The position numbers were made by a program, and so were the translations under genes. The notes beneath the pieces are model-generated. The model had not been told where the DNA came from, searched no databases, and saw only the letters and a program-made list of their open reading frames with translations. Source: Marvinbryantia formatexigens (GTDB lineage Bacteria > Bacillota > Clostridia > Oscillospirales > Ruminococcaceae). Taken from it: 64,000 nt of DNA. Location: NCBI GenBank assembly GCA_021771035.1, contig JAETPU010000014.1, positions 1 through 64,000 of the forward strand, read 5' to 3'. Below, piece by piece: positions 1 through 9,507 of the stretch. Position 1 is the first letter of the stretch. Each line of letters opens with the position of its first letter.

Positions 1-480
1 GGTTTCTTTCGCCGCCAGATCATTCTGACCACTAAAGACAAGCCTGCGGATCGGTTCGATGACCCGTTTCTTGCTGAGAAACTGATTGCCGAAAAAGAGG
101 GAATCTTCCTCTGGATGCTGGAGGGACTGCGGCGGCTGATCGCCAATCACTATCACTTTACCATCAGCCAGAGAGCCAAGGACAATATCTCTTCCGCTGT
201 TCGGGATGCCAATAACATTCTGGACTTTCTCGATTCTGAGGGTTATGTGGCATTCAAGGCCGATTATGAAGCCAGCACCAAAAATCTGTATGCAGCGTAT
301 AAGCGGTGGTGTGAGGACAACGCAGAAAACCCACTATCCCCAAAGAGCTTCGCAAACCAGCTTAGCCAAAATGCTGAACGCTACCATTTGGAGCCGGTCA
401 ATAACCTGCACATCGGCGGTGGAAAACGGTGTCGGGGATACATGGGCATTTATGTCCTGCTCTCGCCTATGGAGTTGTAA
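1..480 (+). CDS. P4-type DNA primase/helicase, C-terminal part (gene starts before the window)
   Basis: The reading frame is open from the first base to the TAA at 480 and gives about 159 residues. The sequence looks like the C-terminal end of the phage P4/D5-type primase-helicase family carried by mobilizable elements: an Arg-Arg-Gln-Ile turn, then a helical region and a short basic winged-helix-like tail. The catalytic primase and helicase motifs would lie upstream, outside the window. In Tn4451-like and other integrative mobilizable elements such a protein primes replication of the excised circle. The family assignment rests on this C-terminal part only, so it is moderately firm. The gene is followed by a perfect inverted repeat and then by the small regulator at 904. 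Confidence 0.7.
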   Translation, partial: GFFRRQIILTTKDKPADRFDDPFLAEKLIAEKEGIFLWMLEGLRRLIANHYHFTISQRAKDNISSAVRDANNILDFLDSEGYVAFKADYEASTKNLYAAYKRWCEDNAENPLSPKSFANQLSQNAERYHLEPVNNLHIGGGKRCRGYMGIYVLLSPMEL

Positions 481-903
481 TGAAACTTCAAAACCTTCTG
501 TTCGTGCGTTCATGCGTTCCTGACCGGGTACAGCCTGTGGAACGAAGGAACGCACGAACGTAAAAAATCGAAGTTCATTTTTTATTGTTCAGCTCAGAGG
601 GCGCTCTAAAATCCGCACTTCCCGATCAATGGTTGTGCAAACAGTGAAAAACACTACTGTAAACAGAATGCAAATCATCATTCGGTGATTTGCGAAACAG
701 TGACGCTGGTATGCGGTAAGGTGACTATTTTCACAGTTTCGCTTGCAAGCCCACCTAATGGCAAAGTCGATGGGGTGCTGTTGCGGACAGTTCTTCATGG
801 GCGCAGTTCTGAGCGATTTTTGAGAAGTAATTAAGATTAACTGTACCGTGCAGCGTGTATGATCCACGGTAAAATCATTTCATGAAAGAATGAGGTGTTT
901 TCT
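481..903. other. Gene-free stretch with a perfect 12-bp inverted repeat
   Basis: No convincing gene is seen here. Bases 500-511 and 548-559 form a perfect 12-bp inverted repeat (GTTCGTGCGTTC and its complement) just after the primase stop. An A-rich stretch follows but no clean T-run, so it could be a weak terminator or a protein-binding site. Further on, bases 845-850 and 865-870 form a second small repeat (ACCGTG/CACGGT) that brackets a TATGAT box at 858-863, upstream of the HTH gene. This could be an operator. Confidence 0.45.
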
Positions 904-1125
904 ATGAAATCCAATTTGAGAAATGAAATCAAGTCGTACATTGTGCGTTCCGGCTACACGATGCAGGAAGTCGTTGACCGGCTTTCTGAGGATTACGGTT
1001 GGAGCGACAGCGTTTCAAACCTGTCCAATAAGCTCCAGCGGGAGTCTCTGCGGTATGTAGAGGCGGTACAGCTTGCCGATGCCCTTGGCTATGACCTCGT
1101 ATGGCAGAAACGGAGGGACAAATGA
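904..1125 (+). CDS. Small helix-turn-helix protein (DUF6471/XRE-like)
   Basis: A protein of 73 residues with the pattern of a small DNA-binding regulator: an N-terminal basic helix, a turn (GYTMQEVVDRL), a second helix (VSNLSNKLQRESLRYVE) and a C-terminal helix rich in Ala and Leu. This resembles the XRE-like DUF6471 type often found beside mobilization genes. ATG at 904 is chosen because GAGGTG lies 7 to 12 bases upstream; a GTG at 895 would overlap that ribosome binding site. It sits alone between the primase and the oriT/relaxase block and may control one of them. The target is not visible in the sequence. Confidence 0.6.
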   Translation: MKSNLRNEIKSYIVRSGYTMQEVVDRLSEDYGWSDSVSNLSNKLQRESLRYVEAVQLADALGYDLVWQKRRDK

Positions 1126-1476
1126 TGCCCGCCGTTCTTACCCGCCGTATCTCCCGTCTCCATTGACAAATCCGCAGATTTGGAGATGGATGGCAGAGTG
1201 GATTTGCAAAATCTGCTCTGCCTGTGAGCGGCAGAAATGAAGCAATCGAGATTGCGGAGATGCTGTCGGTCACACCGCCTTTTGAGGATTTGGGTGCCAC
1301 ACACAAGTCTCTAAAGGCGTCAAGGCATCCGCAGATGCCGCATTCCCCCTCGGAGAGCCCACGACACTTTGCAGTCCTTCGGGATGAAAGTGTCATAGTG
1401 GGTTATTACACTTCCCGCAGGAAGTGCATCCCCGTCCCCCAGCCGTCTGCCGCACAATGGAAAGGAGCTGATTTGT
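1126..1476 (+). other. Likely oriT region of the MOBV relaxase (hairpins at 1167-1182, 1192-1222, 1388-1413, 1409-1426)
   Basis: A 350-base gene-free stretch directly upstream of the relaxase holds four inverted repeats. One has arms 1167-1172/1177-1182, a second 1192-1198/1216-1222. AAGTGT (1388-1393) pairs with ACACTT (1408-1413) around TAGTGGGTTATTAC, which resembles the TAGTGTG/TTATAC nick region of MOBV plasmids such as pMV158. CACTTCC (1409-1415) and GGAAGTG (1420-1426) form a 7-bp hairpin right after it. MOBV oriTs lie immediately 5' of the relaxase gene, as here. The exact nick position is inference. Confidence 0.55.
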
Positions 1477-2742
1477 ATGGCCAGAAACGACGGAATCGAC
1501 CGCACCTTTGCCCGTAACCAGGACTTGCCCACCCTCGATGATGTGGCGAAGGTGCAGGAGCATAACGAACGAGAAAAGGACAGCTACTCCAACCAGGATA
1601 TTGATACCACCCAGACCTACCGGAATATCCACTTCAAAGCTCCCACCGACAGCTATGCCGCTATGTTCGATCAAATGATTGCCGATGGCGTCATCTCCAC
1701 CCGTGGCCTGAAAGCCGATGCGGTGAAATATGGGGAGCTGATTTTTGATGTGAACTCCGCTTACTTCCACAATCACGGCGGCTACGAATATGCCAAGCAG
1801 TTCTACACCGACGCATACAAAGCAGCCGTGGAGATCGTGGGCGGTGAGCAGTACATCCTCTCTGCCGTCATGCACGCCGATGAACGCAACCGGGCTATGT
1901 CGGAAGCTCTGGGGCAGGATGTGTACCACTACCACCTTCATGTGGTGTATGTCCCGGTGGTGGAGAAACAGATTCTCTGGTCGAAGCGGTGCAAGGATAA
2001 GTCCCTTGTGGGTACAGTCAAGGAAACGATCATGCAGGTCAGCCGGAGCAAAAAGTGGGAATCCAAGGTAGCTCTGGATGAGCAGGGCAATCCGCTTCTG
2101 ACCGCCAAGGGCAAGAAAGTCCTGCGAACATCGTACAGTGTCCTGCAAGACGATTTCTTCAACTATATGAAAGCTGCCGGATATACCGATGTGGAGCGTG
2201 GAGAGCGTGGCAGCACTGAAGAACATCTGACTGTGACCCAGTTCAAGGTGGCACAGGAGCAGCAGCGGCTGGAAGATGTGACCGCCCAAATCGCTCAGAC
2301 AGAACAGGCGCTGGGCACCGCACAGGCTGCCGTTGAGAAAAAGCAGAAGGAGCTACAATCCCTGCAAAAGCAGACCAAAGAACAGCGCACTGCCGCCCTG
2401 ACCGTACAGGAAATCCGCTCTATGGGGAAAAAGACGATCACCGGCAATATCACTCTGACCCCATCCGAGTGCAGCACACTCAAGGATTATGCGGTCAATG
2501 GGATTCTTGCCAAGGCGGAAAACAGCCGCTTAAAAGAAAAACTGCAAAGCGAACAAAAGAGTGCCGCTGTCTGGAAACAGCGATATGAATCGCTAAAAGA
2601 ACAGGCACGGCCCTATCTGGAAGCTGTCAAGCTCGCACCCGAAAAGGTGCGGGCTTTTCTTGATGCCATTTTGACCCGAACCCGACAAACAAGGCAGCAC
2701 GATCAACCTTCTCGCCGCAAATCGCAAGATATGGAACTTTAA
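1477..2742 (+). CDS. mobV: MOBV relaxase (Mob/Pre plasmid recombination enzyme)
   Basis: A 421-residue Mob_Pre-family relaxase. It nicks one strand at oriT and pilots the DNA into a recipient using a helper conjugation system. Motif I (NQDIDTTQTYRNIHF, about residues 35-50) and the His-rich metal-binding motif III (HADERN followed by YHYHLHVVYVPV, about residues 130-155) are both intact. The C-terminal third (about residues 255-390) is a long Gln/Glu/Lys-rich coiled coil, as usual in the family. ATG at 1477 follows GGAAAGGAG at 1460. Its closest functional parallel is TnpZ of Tn4451. The protein looks functional, in contrast to the recombinase downstream. Confidence 0.9.
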   Translation: MARNDGIDRTFARNQDLPTLDDVAKVQEHNEREKDSYSNQDIDTTQTYRNIHFKAPTDSYAAMFDQMIADGVISTRGLKADAVKYGELIFDVNSAYFHNHGGYEYAKQFYTDAYKAAVEIVGGEQYILSAVMHADERNRAMSEALGQDVYHYHLHVVYVPVVEKQILWSKRCKDKSLVGTVKETIMQVSRSKKWESKVALDEQGNPLLTAKGKKVLRTSYSVLQDDFFNYMKAAGYTDVERGERGSTEEHLTVTQFKVAQEQQRLEDVTAQIAQTEQALGTAQAAVEKKQKELQSLQKQTKEQRTAALTVQEIRSMGKKTITGNITLTPSECSTLKDYAVNGILAKAENSRLKEKLQSEQKSAAVWKQRYESLKEQARPYLEAVKLAPEKVRAFLDAILTRTRQTRQHDQPSRRKSQDMEL

Positions 2743-2761
2743 CAGAAAGGAATTTTTGCTT

Positions 2762-4675
<1,914 letters not shown>

Positions 4676-4744
4676 CCATTACGGTCACACCGTTCTCTGC
4701 CCCTCGCAAAGCTAAATAGTACCTTATCACTATTAAGCCTTGTA

Positions 4745-5293
4745 ATGATTGGCTTGACATTTCTGTCACTTGGAATTTGGGTGCTCCTGCGAAATACGAA
4801 GCAAAGTAAGGAAAAAAGGGAGGAGAGGCAAAGGCAGAGAAGGGAAGCTTGGAAGGGATATCAACGCAGCCTCTCAAATTTGTTGCATATAGCTGGACTG
4901 CCATTGGCAGAGGGGGTGTCTTGCTGTGCGAGTATCCAAGATGAACTCTTAACGATCCAAGGCGGCGGAATAACTTTTCAGTTGGGGTTAGATAAAATAG
5001 CTGGCGCTCAGGTAAAAACTGAAACAGAAATCCAGAGGGCCTATGTGAGCAGTATTGGCGGAGCGGTGGCCGGCGCCTGGTTGTTTGGTACCTTAGGTGC
5101 AATTATAGGCGGCAGAGTAAAGAAAAAGGAAACCGAAACAACAGATTTTTATTTGATAGTAACGTATCAAAAAGAGGATGGAGAAATCAAATATATTTCT
5201 TTTCAAACGTTTTCACCCGGACAGGCTCAAGAATTTGCCGACATACTCAAGCAAAATCGGGACAATAACAGCAAGACGATTGTGAAACTGTAA
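4745..5293 (+). CDS. Membrane-anchored protein with a glycine-zipper segment, unknown function
   Basis: A 182-residue protein. Residues 1-16 form a hydrophobic anchor (IGLTFLSLGIWVLL), followed by a very basic stretch (about 18-40), a soluble domain, and a Gly-rich hydrophobic hairpin (SIGGAVAGAWLFGTLGAIIGG, about 103-123) ended by KKK. Such glycine zippers occur in small membrane-associated proteins of Firmicutes. The frame is open upstream to the recombinase stop at 4675 and there is no clear ribosome binding site before ATG 4745. The true start may thus have been replaced when the element inserted. The function is unknown. Confidence 0.5.
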   Translation: MIGLTFLSLGIWVLLRNTKQSKEKREERQRQRREAWKGYQRSLSNLLHIAGLPLAEGVSCCASIQDELLTIQGGGITFQLGLDKIAGAQVKTETEIQRAYVSSIGGAVAGAWLFGTLGAIIGGRVKKKETETTDFYLIVTYQKEDGEIKYISFQTFSPGQAQEFADILKQNRDNNSKTIVKL

Positions 5294-5616
5294 CCAGGAT
5301 ATTTGTACCACTTTACTTCGACAGAAAAGACTTTCCTTAAAATCACTGATAAAGCGTATTCAAGTACAAATATGAAAAATCCTCGGCTATTCGGCCGAGG
5401 ATTTTAAATGTAAGGGTGAAACAAAAATGAATCTCCAGCGCCGCAAGACGCAAACCCGCAAAAAGTTGGTGTGACAGCGAACCGTGGTGAGGACGCTTGC
5501 AACCGAACAGGCGAGCCGAGCGTGACTTTTTGCGGAGAGGAGGAATGACGAAGCGATATGAGAAATCCCCAGCCATCCGGCTGGGGATTTTGAATGGAAT
5601 GCAGTCCATTCCGACG
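5294..5616. other. Gene-free stretch with two matching hairpins and an 11-bp inverted repeat
   Basis: Two similar hairpins lie at 5376-5405 and 5563-5590. Both are preceded by ATATGA and followed by RAATG, and both have stems AAATCC...GGATTT whose inner bases differ but still pair (CTCGGC/GCCGAG against CCAGCC/GGCTGG). Between them, 5456-5466 and 5525-5535 form a perfect 11-bp inverted repeat closing about 60 bases. The second hairpin lies just beyond the old 3' end of the tRNA-Gly gene and was probably its terminator before the island came in. No gene is seen. Confidence 0.5.
5563..5590 (-). terminator. Hairpin at the original 3' side of the tRNA-Gly gene
   Basis: Stem 5563-5574 with 5579-5590 (12 bp, 4-base loop) lies 27 bases beyond the left att repeat. 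Read on the minus strand it would follow the tRNA 3' end in an uninterrupted chromosome. It has a T-rich flank (ATTTCTCATAT) rather than a pure T-run. The role as the former tRNA terminator is inference from position. Confidence 0.45.
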
Positions 5617-5643
5617 TGGAGCGGGTTACGAGACTCGAACTCG
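5617..5643. repeat. Left attachment repeat (fragment of tRNA-Gly 3' end)
   Basis: 27 bases identical to 16333-16359. The repeat is the complement of the tRNA CCA end, acceptor strand and T-arm. This is the original tRNA 3' end, displaced 10.7 kb from the rest of the gene. The sequence beyond it (GTGCCC...) no longer matches a tRNA. Confidence 0.9.
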
Positions 5644-5751
5644 TGCCCTGGCCTTTTGTGGAGTTTCGTAAGATAAAGTGGGCAGCATTAGAATGCGGAT
5701 TTGCGTGGGTAAAATGGGTAAGAACTTGGAACTTTTGTTCTTTTCTTGTAG

Positions 5752-5786
5752 AAATAAAGACCAAACAAAGACCAATAAAGACCAAA
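5752..5786 (+). repeat. Left arm-type repeats, three copies of (T/C)AAAGACCAA
   Basis: Three near-identical 11-bp units lie head to tail at 5755, 5766 and 5776. The first 24 bases (5752-5775) recur exactly at 16240-16263 near the other island end, in the same orientation. Short direct repeats just inside both att sites are typical arm-type binding sites for the N-terminal domain of tyrosine integrases, as in Tn916 and lambda. The role is inferred. Confidence 0.65.
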
Positions 5787-6023
5787 TAAAGGGCCAAATG
5801 AAGGCCAGAATTTGAGGCCAGGAACCTGAAAAAACTTGAGATTGGGCCCGCTCCATGAAAAAGAACATTGGCTGCATGAATTAACCTGGATTTGAATAGA
5901 GGCCCGTAATAGCTGCCAGCCCTTCAAAACCGGCCTAAAACTCGCTTTTGTGGTATCAGCAGTATCTTCCACTGCTGAGGCTTGAAAATGGATTGTAGGC
6001 CTTTAGAATCGGGCAAAGAAAAA

Positions 6024-6046
6024 CCCGCTCCCCATAAGAGAGCGGG
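6024..6046 (-). terminator. Intrinsic terminator of the integrase gene
   Basis: CCCGCTC (6024-6030) and GAGCGGG (6040-6046) form a 7-bp stem. On the minus strand it is followed by TTTTTCTTTG, immediately after the integrase stop at 6052. Confidence 0.7.
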
Positions 6047-6051
6047 AAACC

Positions 6052-7233
6052 CTATGCTTTTGCCTTTTGCTGCGGCGGGGAGAATGGCAGCGCATCGGCT
6101 ACCACTTGGGAGGCTTTGGCCTGTGCTTCGGCGAATGCGTGGGCGTAGATGTTCAGCGTTGTGCTGGTTTGCGTATGCCCCAGGGCTGCGGATACGGTAC
6201 GTACATCCACGCCGCCCGCAATGAGCAGGGAGGCATTCAGATGCCGGAAACTGTGGAGCCCCAGGTTCGGGAGATCGTGCTGCTCACAGAAACGCTGTAA
6301 CGCCCTGTAAGGGGTATTGGTACTCATGGGCCGTCCGTCCCAGGTGGTGAACAGGCGTTCTGTATCGTGCCACCTGTCGCCCAATCTCAGGCGCTGCGCG
6401 TTTTGTTCCACTTTCAGACGCCGCACATAGTCAAAGATAAAAGCCGGGTACTTGATGATACGGGTGGAACCGGCCGTTTTTGTTGTGTCGGTGTATGTCC
6501 CCAGCTGCTTAGAATACAGAGAGGCCCGGCAAATGGACACAAGCCCCGATTCTGCATCGAAATCGCTCCACTCAAAGCCGAGTATTTCTTCCTTCCTGGG
6601 GCCGCCGTATATAGCCAGCAGCAGGAAAACCTGGAACCACAAGGGGGCTTCTGGTAGATGCTCCAGGATAGTCTGTACCTGTTCCACCGTGTATATCTTC
6701 TTTTCGCTTGCTGTCCGCTTGGGCAGCTTCACATATTGGGCGGGATTGTCCCGGATAACTCCAATTTGGGCCGCATAGGAAAAGATACTGGATATAAACG
6801 ATAAGTACCCCCGCTGAGTTTTGACGGATAGGCCCGCTCCCGACCGCTGATTTGAGCCCGGCTGGCTTAGGCTGTTAATGAATTTCTGAATCGTCCGTAC
6901 CCCAATTTTATCCAGGCTCAGATGCCCGATAGCCTTATAGGTGCGCTGCTCATAGTCCTGGTATCTCTCCAGGGAGCGGGGGCGTAGGTTGGTTGCGGCG
7001 TATTCCTCAAACCACTGTTTTGCAAAGACTTCAAATTTAATCGAAGCGGAAACCGCCGCCGCTGAGGCCTCAAACTGGACTACTTGCCGCTGAAGTTCTT
7101 TTTGAACCTGCCTTTCCGTCATGCCTGGGGCTGGTGTCCAGGTCATGGAGCGGGTGACTTGCTTGCCCGCCGCCGTGTATCCGTCCGATACCCGTATTCT
7201 GTAGCTTTTTCCCCGTTTTTGTACGGTTGCCAT
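6052..7233 (-). CDS. int: Tyrosine recombinase/integrase of the island
   Basis: A 393-residue integrase with three domains: an N-terminal arm-binding domain (about 1-55), an SAM-like core-binding domain (about 70-165) and the catalytic domain (about 185-375). The catalytic residues are visible: Arg in GGPRKEEILG, HSFRH (His-x-x-Arg) and the nucleophile Tyr in LNIYAH. ATG at 7233 is chosen since AAAGAGGGGG precedes it; an upstream in-frame start would lie across that site. The gene is at the left end, reading outward, and is the obvious enzyme for the tRNA-Gly att site. A small RNA candidate is encoded on the opposite strand over its leader. Confidence 0.93.
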   Translation of the reverse strand: MATVQKRGKSYRIRVSDGYTAAGKQVTRSMTWTPAPGMTERQVQKELQRQVVQFEASAAAVSASIKFEVFAKQWFEEYAATNLRPRSLERYQDYEQRTYKAIGHLSLDKIGVRTIQKFINSLSQPGSNQRSGAGLSVKTQRGYLSFISSIFSYAAQIGVIRDNPAQYVKLPKRTASEKKIYTVEQVQTILEHLPEAPLWFQVFLLLAIYGGPRKEEILGFEWSDFDAESGLVSICRASLYSKQLGTYTDTTKTAGSTRIIKYPAFIFDYVRRLKVEQNAQRLRLGDRWHDTERLFTTWDGRPMSTNTPYRALQRFCEQHDLPNLGLHSFRHLNASLLIAGGVDVRTVSAALGHTQTSTTLNIYAHAFAEAQAKASQVVADALPFSPPQQKAKA

Positions 7234-7249
7234 AGTACCCCCTCTTTCC

Positions 7250-7278
7250 TTGCATTGCCCGGGCCGATGGGGTATAAT
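7250..7278 (+). promoter_or_regulatory. Sigma-A-type promoter reading away from the integrase gene
   Basis: TTGCAT (7250-7255), a 17-base spacer, then a perfect TATAAT (7273-7278). Transcription would start near 7285 on the plus strand. No plus-strand gene follows, only a short stretch ending in a terminator. Confidence 0.65.
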
Positions 7279-7284
7279 AGACAT

Positions 7285-7370
7285 CGAAACATGATGCGAA
7301 ATACCTCCTTACCCCATGGCCTCGGGCTGTGGAACCCCCTGCCGGTTGCCGCCGGCGGGGGATTTTTTTA
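7285..7370 (+). ncRNA. Candidate 85-nt small RNA antisense to the integrase leader
   Basis: The promoter at 7250-7278 is followed by about 50 bases and then a GC-rich hairpin (arms 7335-7345 and 7351-7361 with one bulge) and a run of seven T (7363-7369), a good intrinsic terminator on the plus strand. No open frame with a ribosome binding site fits in between. Any integrase mRNA starting right of 7370 would be complementary to the whole RNA. It could therefore repress int. The existence of the RNA is inferred from promoter plus terminator. Confidence 0.5.
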
Positions 7371-7619
7371 TTTTAGCCCAGGATTCAGCGCATCCCCACA
7401 TTTAGGGGCGGCTTACTGCCATGGGCTGGTTAAACGTAGAATACCGAAAAGAAAGCACCCTATCGGCTTTTGGCTCCGGTAGGGTGCTTTTCAAGCTTGG
7501 ATTTATACCCCGCTCTCAAGCAGGCGGCAGTTGTGAGGGTAATTATTCACCTTCCTTCTGCCAACGGCAAGCCGTTTCCCGGAACTTCTATTCTGTTTTA
7601 AGGCGGGTGCCCGCTCCTT
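7371..7619. other. Gene-free stretch between integrase and the next leftward gene
   Basis: Apart from the terminator at 7452-7490, no gene or clear minus-strand promoter is seen. The integrase promoter must lie here or within the terminator-flanking bases. A small repeat CCCC...GGGG is present near 7394-7408. Confidence 0.3.
7452..7490 (-). terminator. Bidirectional intrinsic terminator
   Basis: An 11-bp stem (7452-7462 with 7480-7490, AAAGCACCCTA and its complement) flanked by A/T on both sides. It would end the leftward repressor-side transcript (8795 to 7620 genes) before the integrase. Confidence 0.7.
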
Positions 7620-8033
7620 CTACTGCCCTATGATGGGGGTATCATCCCGAAGCATATCAAGGTGGCGCCGGTAGCGGCGGGGAATATCAATCCCCACCAG
7701 GTAGCCCAGGGCATGGAGTGCAACGGGAATCACGGCGAAACCGTCCTTATAGAACGCCTCGATGCGCCGGGCCTTGTCCTGGATGCCCTTATAGTCCGGT
7801 GGGCAAACGAAAGTCCAATCTGCCCCTTCATCGTCCACCACCAAGCGGAAATACTTGTCTATATCCATGCTGGATTGTCCCAGCTTTGCCAGGAGAATAT
7901 GATGCTCCATGGCATCGTCCAGAGGCCCCGCCAACACATTTTCGCCGCCAAAGGATACCAGTACCAATAAGGGCTCCTTGGCCTTTTGGGCCGCCGCTGT
8001 GGCCTCCTGGGAAGGGTAAAAGGTGATATTCAT
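7620..8033 (-). CDS. Hypothetical protein, last gene of the leftward island cluster
   Basis: A 137-residue soluble protein with no signal peptide. It alternates predicted strands (ITFYPS, LLVLVSFGG, FRLVVDD, WTFVCPP) with helices and ends in a basic segment (PRRYRRHLDMLRDD). ATG at 8033 follows GGAAGTGAC. It lies 38 bases after the nucleotidyltransferase-HEPN gene and is transcribed in the same direction, so both may be expressed from the lysogenic side of the switch. I do not recognise the family. Its position beside a possible toxin-antitoxin-like protein makes a modulating role possible, but nothing in the sequence proves this. Confidence 0.6.
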   Translation of the reverse strand: MNITFYPSQEATAAAQKAKEPLLVLVSFGGENVLAGPLDDAMEHHILLAKLGQSSMDIDKYFRLVVDDEGADWTFVCPPDYKGIQDKARRIEAFYKDGFAVIPVALHALGYLVGIDIPRRYRRHLDMLRDDTPIIGQ

Positions 8034-8071
8034 TCTGTCACTTCCTTCGGAAATACTTAGGCTTTACCGGT

Positions 8072-8731
8072 TCATTTCCCGGCCAATTTCTCCAGGATAT
8101 CCGCAAACAGCGGGCAATACCGTTCCCGGATGCTGTTATAAATCCCGATTGCCTGATCCTCATCGTACACGTGGGAAGTAAGGTTCCGGTCGTTTACCAT
8201 ATCCAGCCAGGTTTGTTCATCCGTGAGAAGCCCGTCGGCATAGGCGGTTTTCATCACAGCTTTGGGGCTGTTTACTTCGGTGTACCCCATGTCTATGAGA
8301 TATTCCCGGATGGTTTTCCAGGCGAGCTCCACGCAGATTTCAAAGCGCTGTATTACTCCGTCCCGGATAGAATCCAGCCCCATTTCCTCGTAGTCCTGTA
8401 TGGCCTCCTGGAGCCGCTGGGAGGCGTCCTTCAGTTTCTGATACTTTTCATCCATCTTGCTCATGAGAGAAATCCCGTCTTTCTCAATATTTTGCACCAG
8501 TGCCGAGCTGGTGCGTTCTGTCATAAACACCACGTCAAATTGAAGCAGAGTGGGCAGCTCCTCCAGTTCCAGCCGGAAAGCGCCCTGTTCCCGCTCCGGC
8601 ATCCCGTATATGGCAAGGTCAATGTCGCTGCGCTCCCGGTTGTCTCCCCGGGCCCTGGATCCGAACAGCACGGCCTTGCCCGCTCCGTGGGTCTTTGCCA
8701 GCTGCGCAATGCGGCGGTACAGTTCTTCCAT
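8072..8731 (-). CDS. Fused MNT nucleotidyltransferase - HEPN (HI0074-type) protein
   Basis: A 219-residue single chain with two domains normally encoded separately. Residues 1-95 are a minimal nucleotidyltransferase: GSRARGDNRERSDIDLAI carries the GSxRxG and DxD motifs. Residues 100-219 are the HI0074/HEPN-like helical partner with the NDRNLTSHVY segment, which fits the RX4H motif of HEPN RNases. In separate MNT/HepT modules the nucleotidyltransferase silences the HEPN toxin by adding AMP near this motif. A fusion would self-regulate. Fusions of this type are known in databases as nucleotidyltransferase-substrate binding proteins. Whether this one is toxic or defensive is not shown. ATG at 8731 follows GGAGATGATG. 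Confidence 0.8.
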   Translation of the reverse strand: MEELYRRIAQLAKTHGAGKAVLFGSRARGDNRERSDIDLAIYGMPEREQGAFRLELEELPTLLQFDVVFMTERTSSALVQNIEKDGISLMSKMDEKYQKLKDASQRLQEAIQDYEEMGLDSIRDGVIQRFEICVELAWKTIREYLIDMGYTEVNSPKAVMKTAYADGLLTDEQTWLDMVNDRNLTSHVYDEDQAIGIYNSIRERYCPLFADILEKLAGK

Positions 8732-8794
8732 TGTCCATCATCTCCTTTCCCTGGCCTTATACCAGGGCTTTTTTGTGTCTGTGAGCGGGTTGTA

Positions 8795-9421
8795 TTATTC
8801 TTGCGTGCTCTGTGTGTGTATATTTCCGTTGGATTCATCTTTGTTATTTATATTTTTCTTTATTGAATCCAAAATGCTGATATATTCCTTTTCGACTACA
8901 CTTGAAATAAAATATTTCATCATTTCTGCAGAGATGATAAAGTCTTTGGATTTATAAAGTTCTGAAAATTTTTGATACATATCTATCTGGATTTGGTCAT
9001 CTTGAACATAGAATGATGAAGCTGTGAGCAAATTGTAAAAAGCCTCCTGCTCAATCAGTGCATTAAGCATAGCTAAAGTGGGCATTTTATCATACTTTTG
9101 CTCAATTTTCATTTTTAGTATTTGATCTACGGCTAGTTTCGTCAGTCCGAGTGTTTGGTATATAAGCTCATATTTATCATCACTTAATTCGACTTTCGCT
9201 TCTCCACATTCATCCCATCCCATCAAATATGTGGGGCTACATTTAAGAGCATTGGCAAGAACTTCTAGTTTGTCTAAGGGAAGATTACCAATACCTCCAG
9301 TTTCATATCTTTGTAAGGTTGATTTGCTCAAATGAGTTAAATCTGCCAGGTTCTGATAACTGTATCCTAGTTCTTCTCTCCGTTCTTTGATACGCTCCCG
9401 GATAATATCTAAGTCCTTCAC
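8795..9421 (-). CDS. XRE-family repressor of the island switch
   Basis: About 208 residues. The N-terminal 65 residues are a classic helix-turn-helix (ERREELGYSYQNLADLTHLS...STLQRYETG), followed by a helical C-terminal region of about 140 residues that may bind an inducer or antirepressor. GTG at 9421 is preferred: its promoter (TATAAT complement at 9450-9455) starts transcription near 9443, and AAGGTGG lies 11 bases before this codon. Upstream GTG codons at 9436/9433 would be almost leaderless. It faces the Cro-like gene at 9577 across a shared control region, the layout of CI/Cro or Stl-type switches. Its base composition is AT-richer than the rest of the island. Confidence 0.85.
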   Translation of the reverse strand: MKDLDIIRERIKERREELGYSYQNLADLTHLSKSTLQRYETGGIGNLPLDKLEVLANALKCSPTYLMGWDECGEAKVELSDDKYELIYQTLGLTKLAVDQILKMKIEQKYDKMPTLAMLNALIEQEAFYNLLTASSFYVQDDQIQIDMYQKFSELYKSKDFIISAEMMKYFISSVVEKEYISILDSIKKNINNKDESNGNIHTQSTQE

Positions 9422-9449
9422 GATTTTAGGCACCACCTTTTCAGTTGGT

Positions 9450-9478
9450 ATTATATACCGTATGTTTCACAATTGCAA
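9450..9478 (-). promoter_or_regulatory. Leftward promoter of the repressor gene
   Basis: On the minus strand TTGCAA (9478-9473), 17-base spacer, TATAAT (9455-9450). The -35 box overlaps TGCAAC at 9474-9479, which with GTTGCA at 9494-9499 forms an inverted repeat, a good candidate operator for the repressor or the Cro-like protein. Confidence 0.7.
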
Positions 9479-9507
9479 CATAATTTTAAATTCGTTGCAC
9501 AAATGGG

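Noticed and set aside
1393..2289. 298-residue antisense frame over oriT and relaxase
   Set aside because: The relaxase frame is certain, and the antisense frame is rich in His/Leu/Val as expected from reverse-reading.
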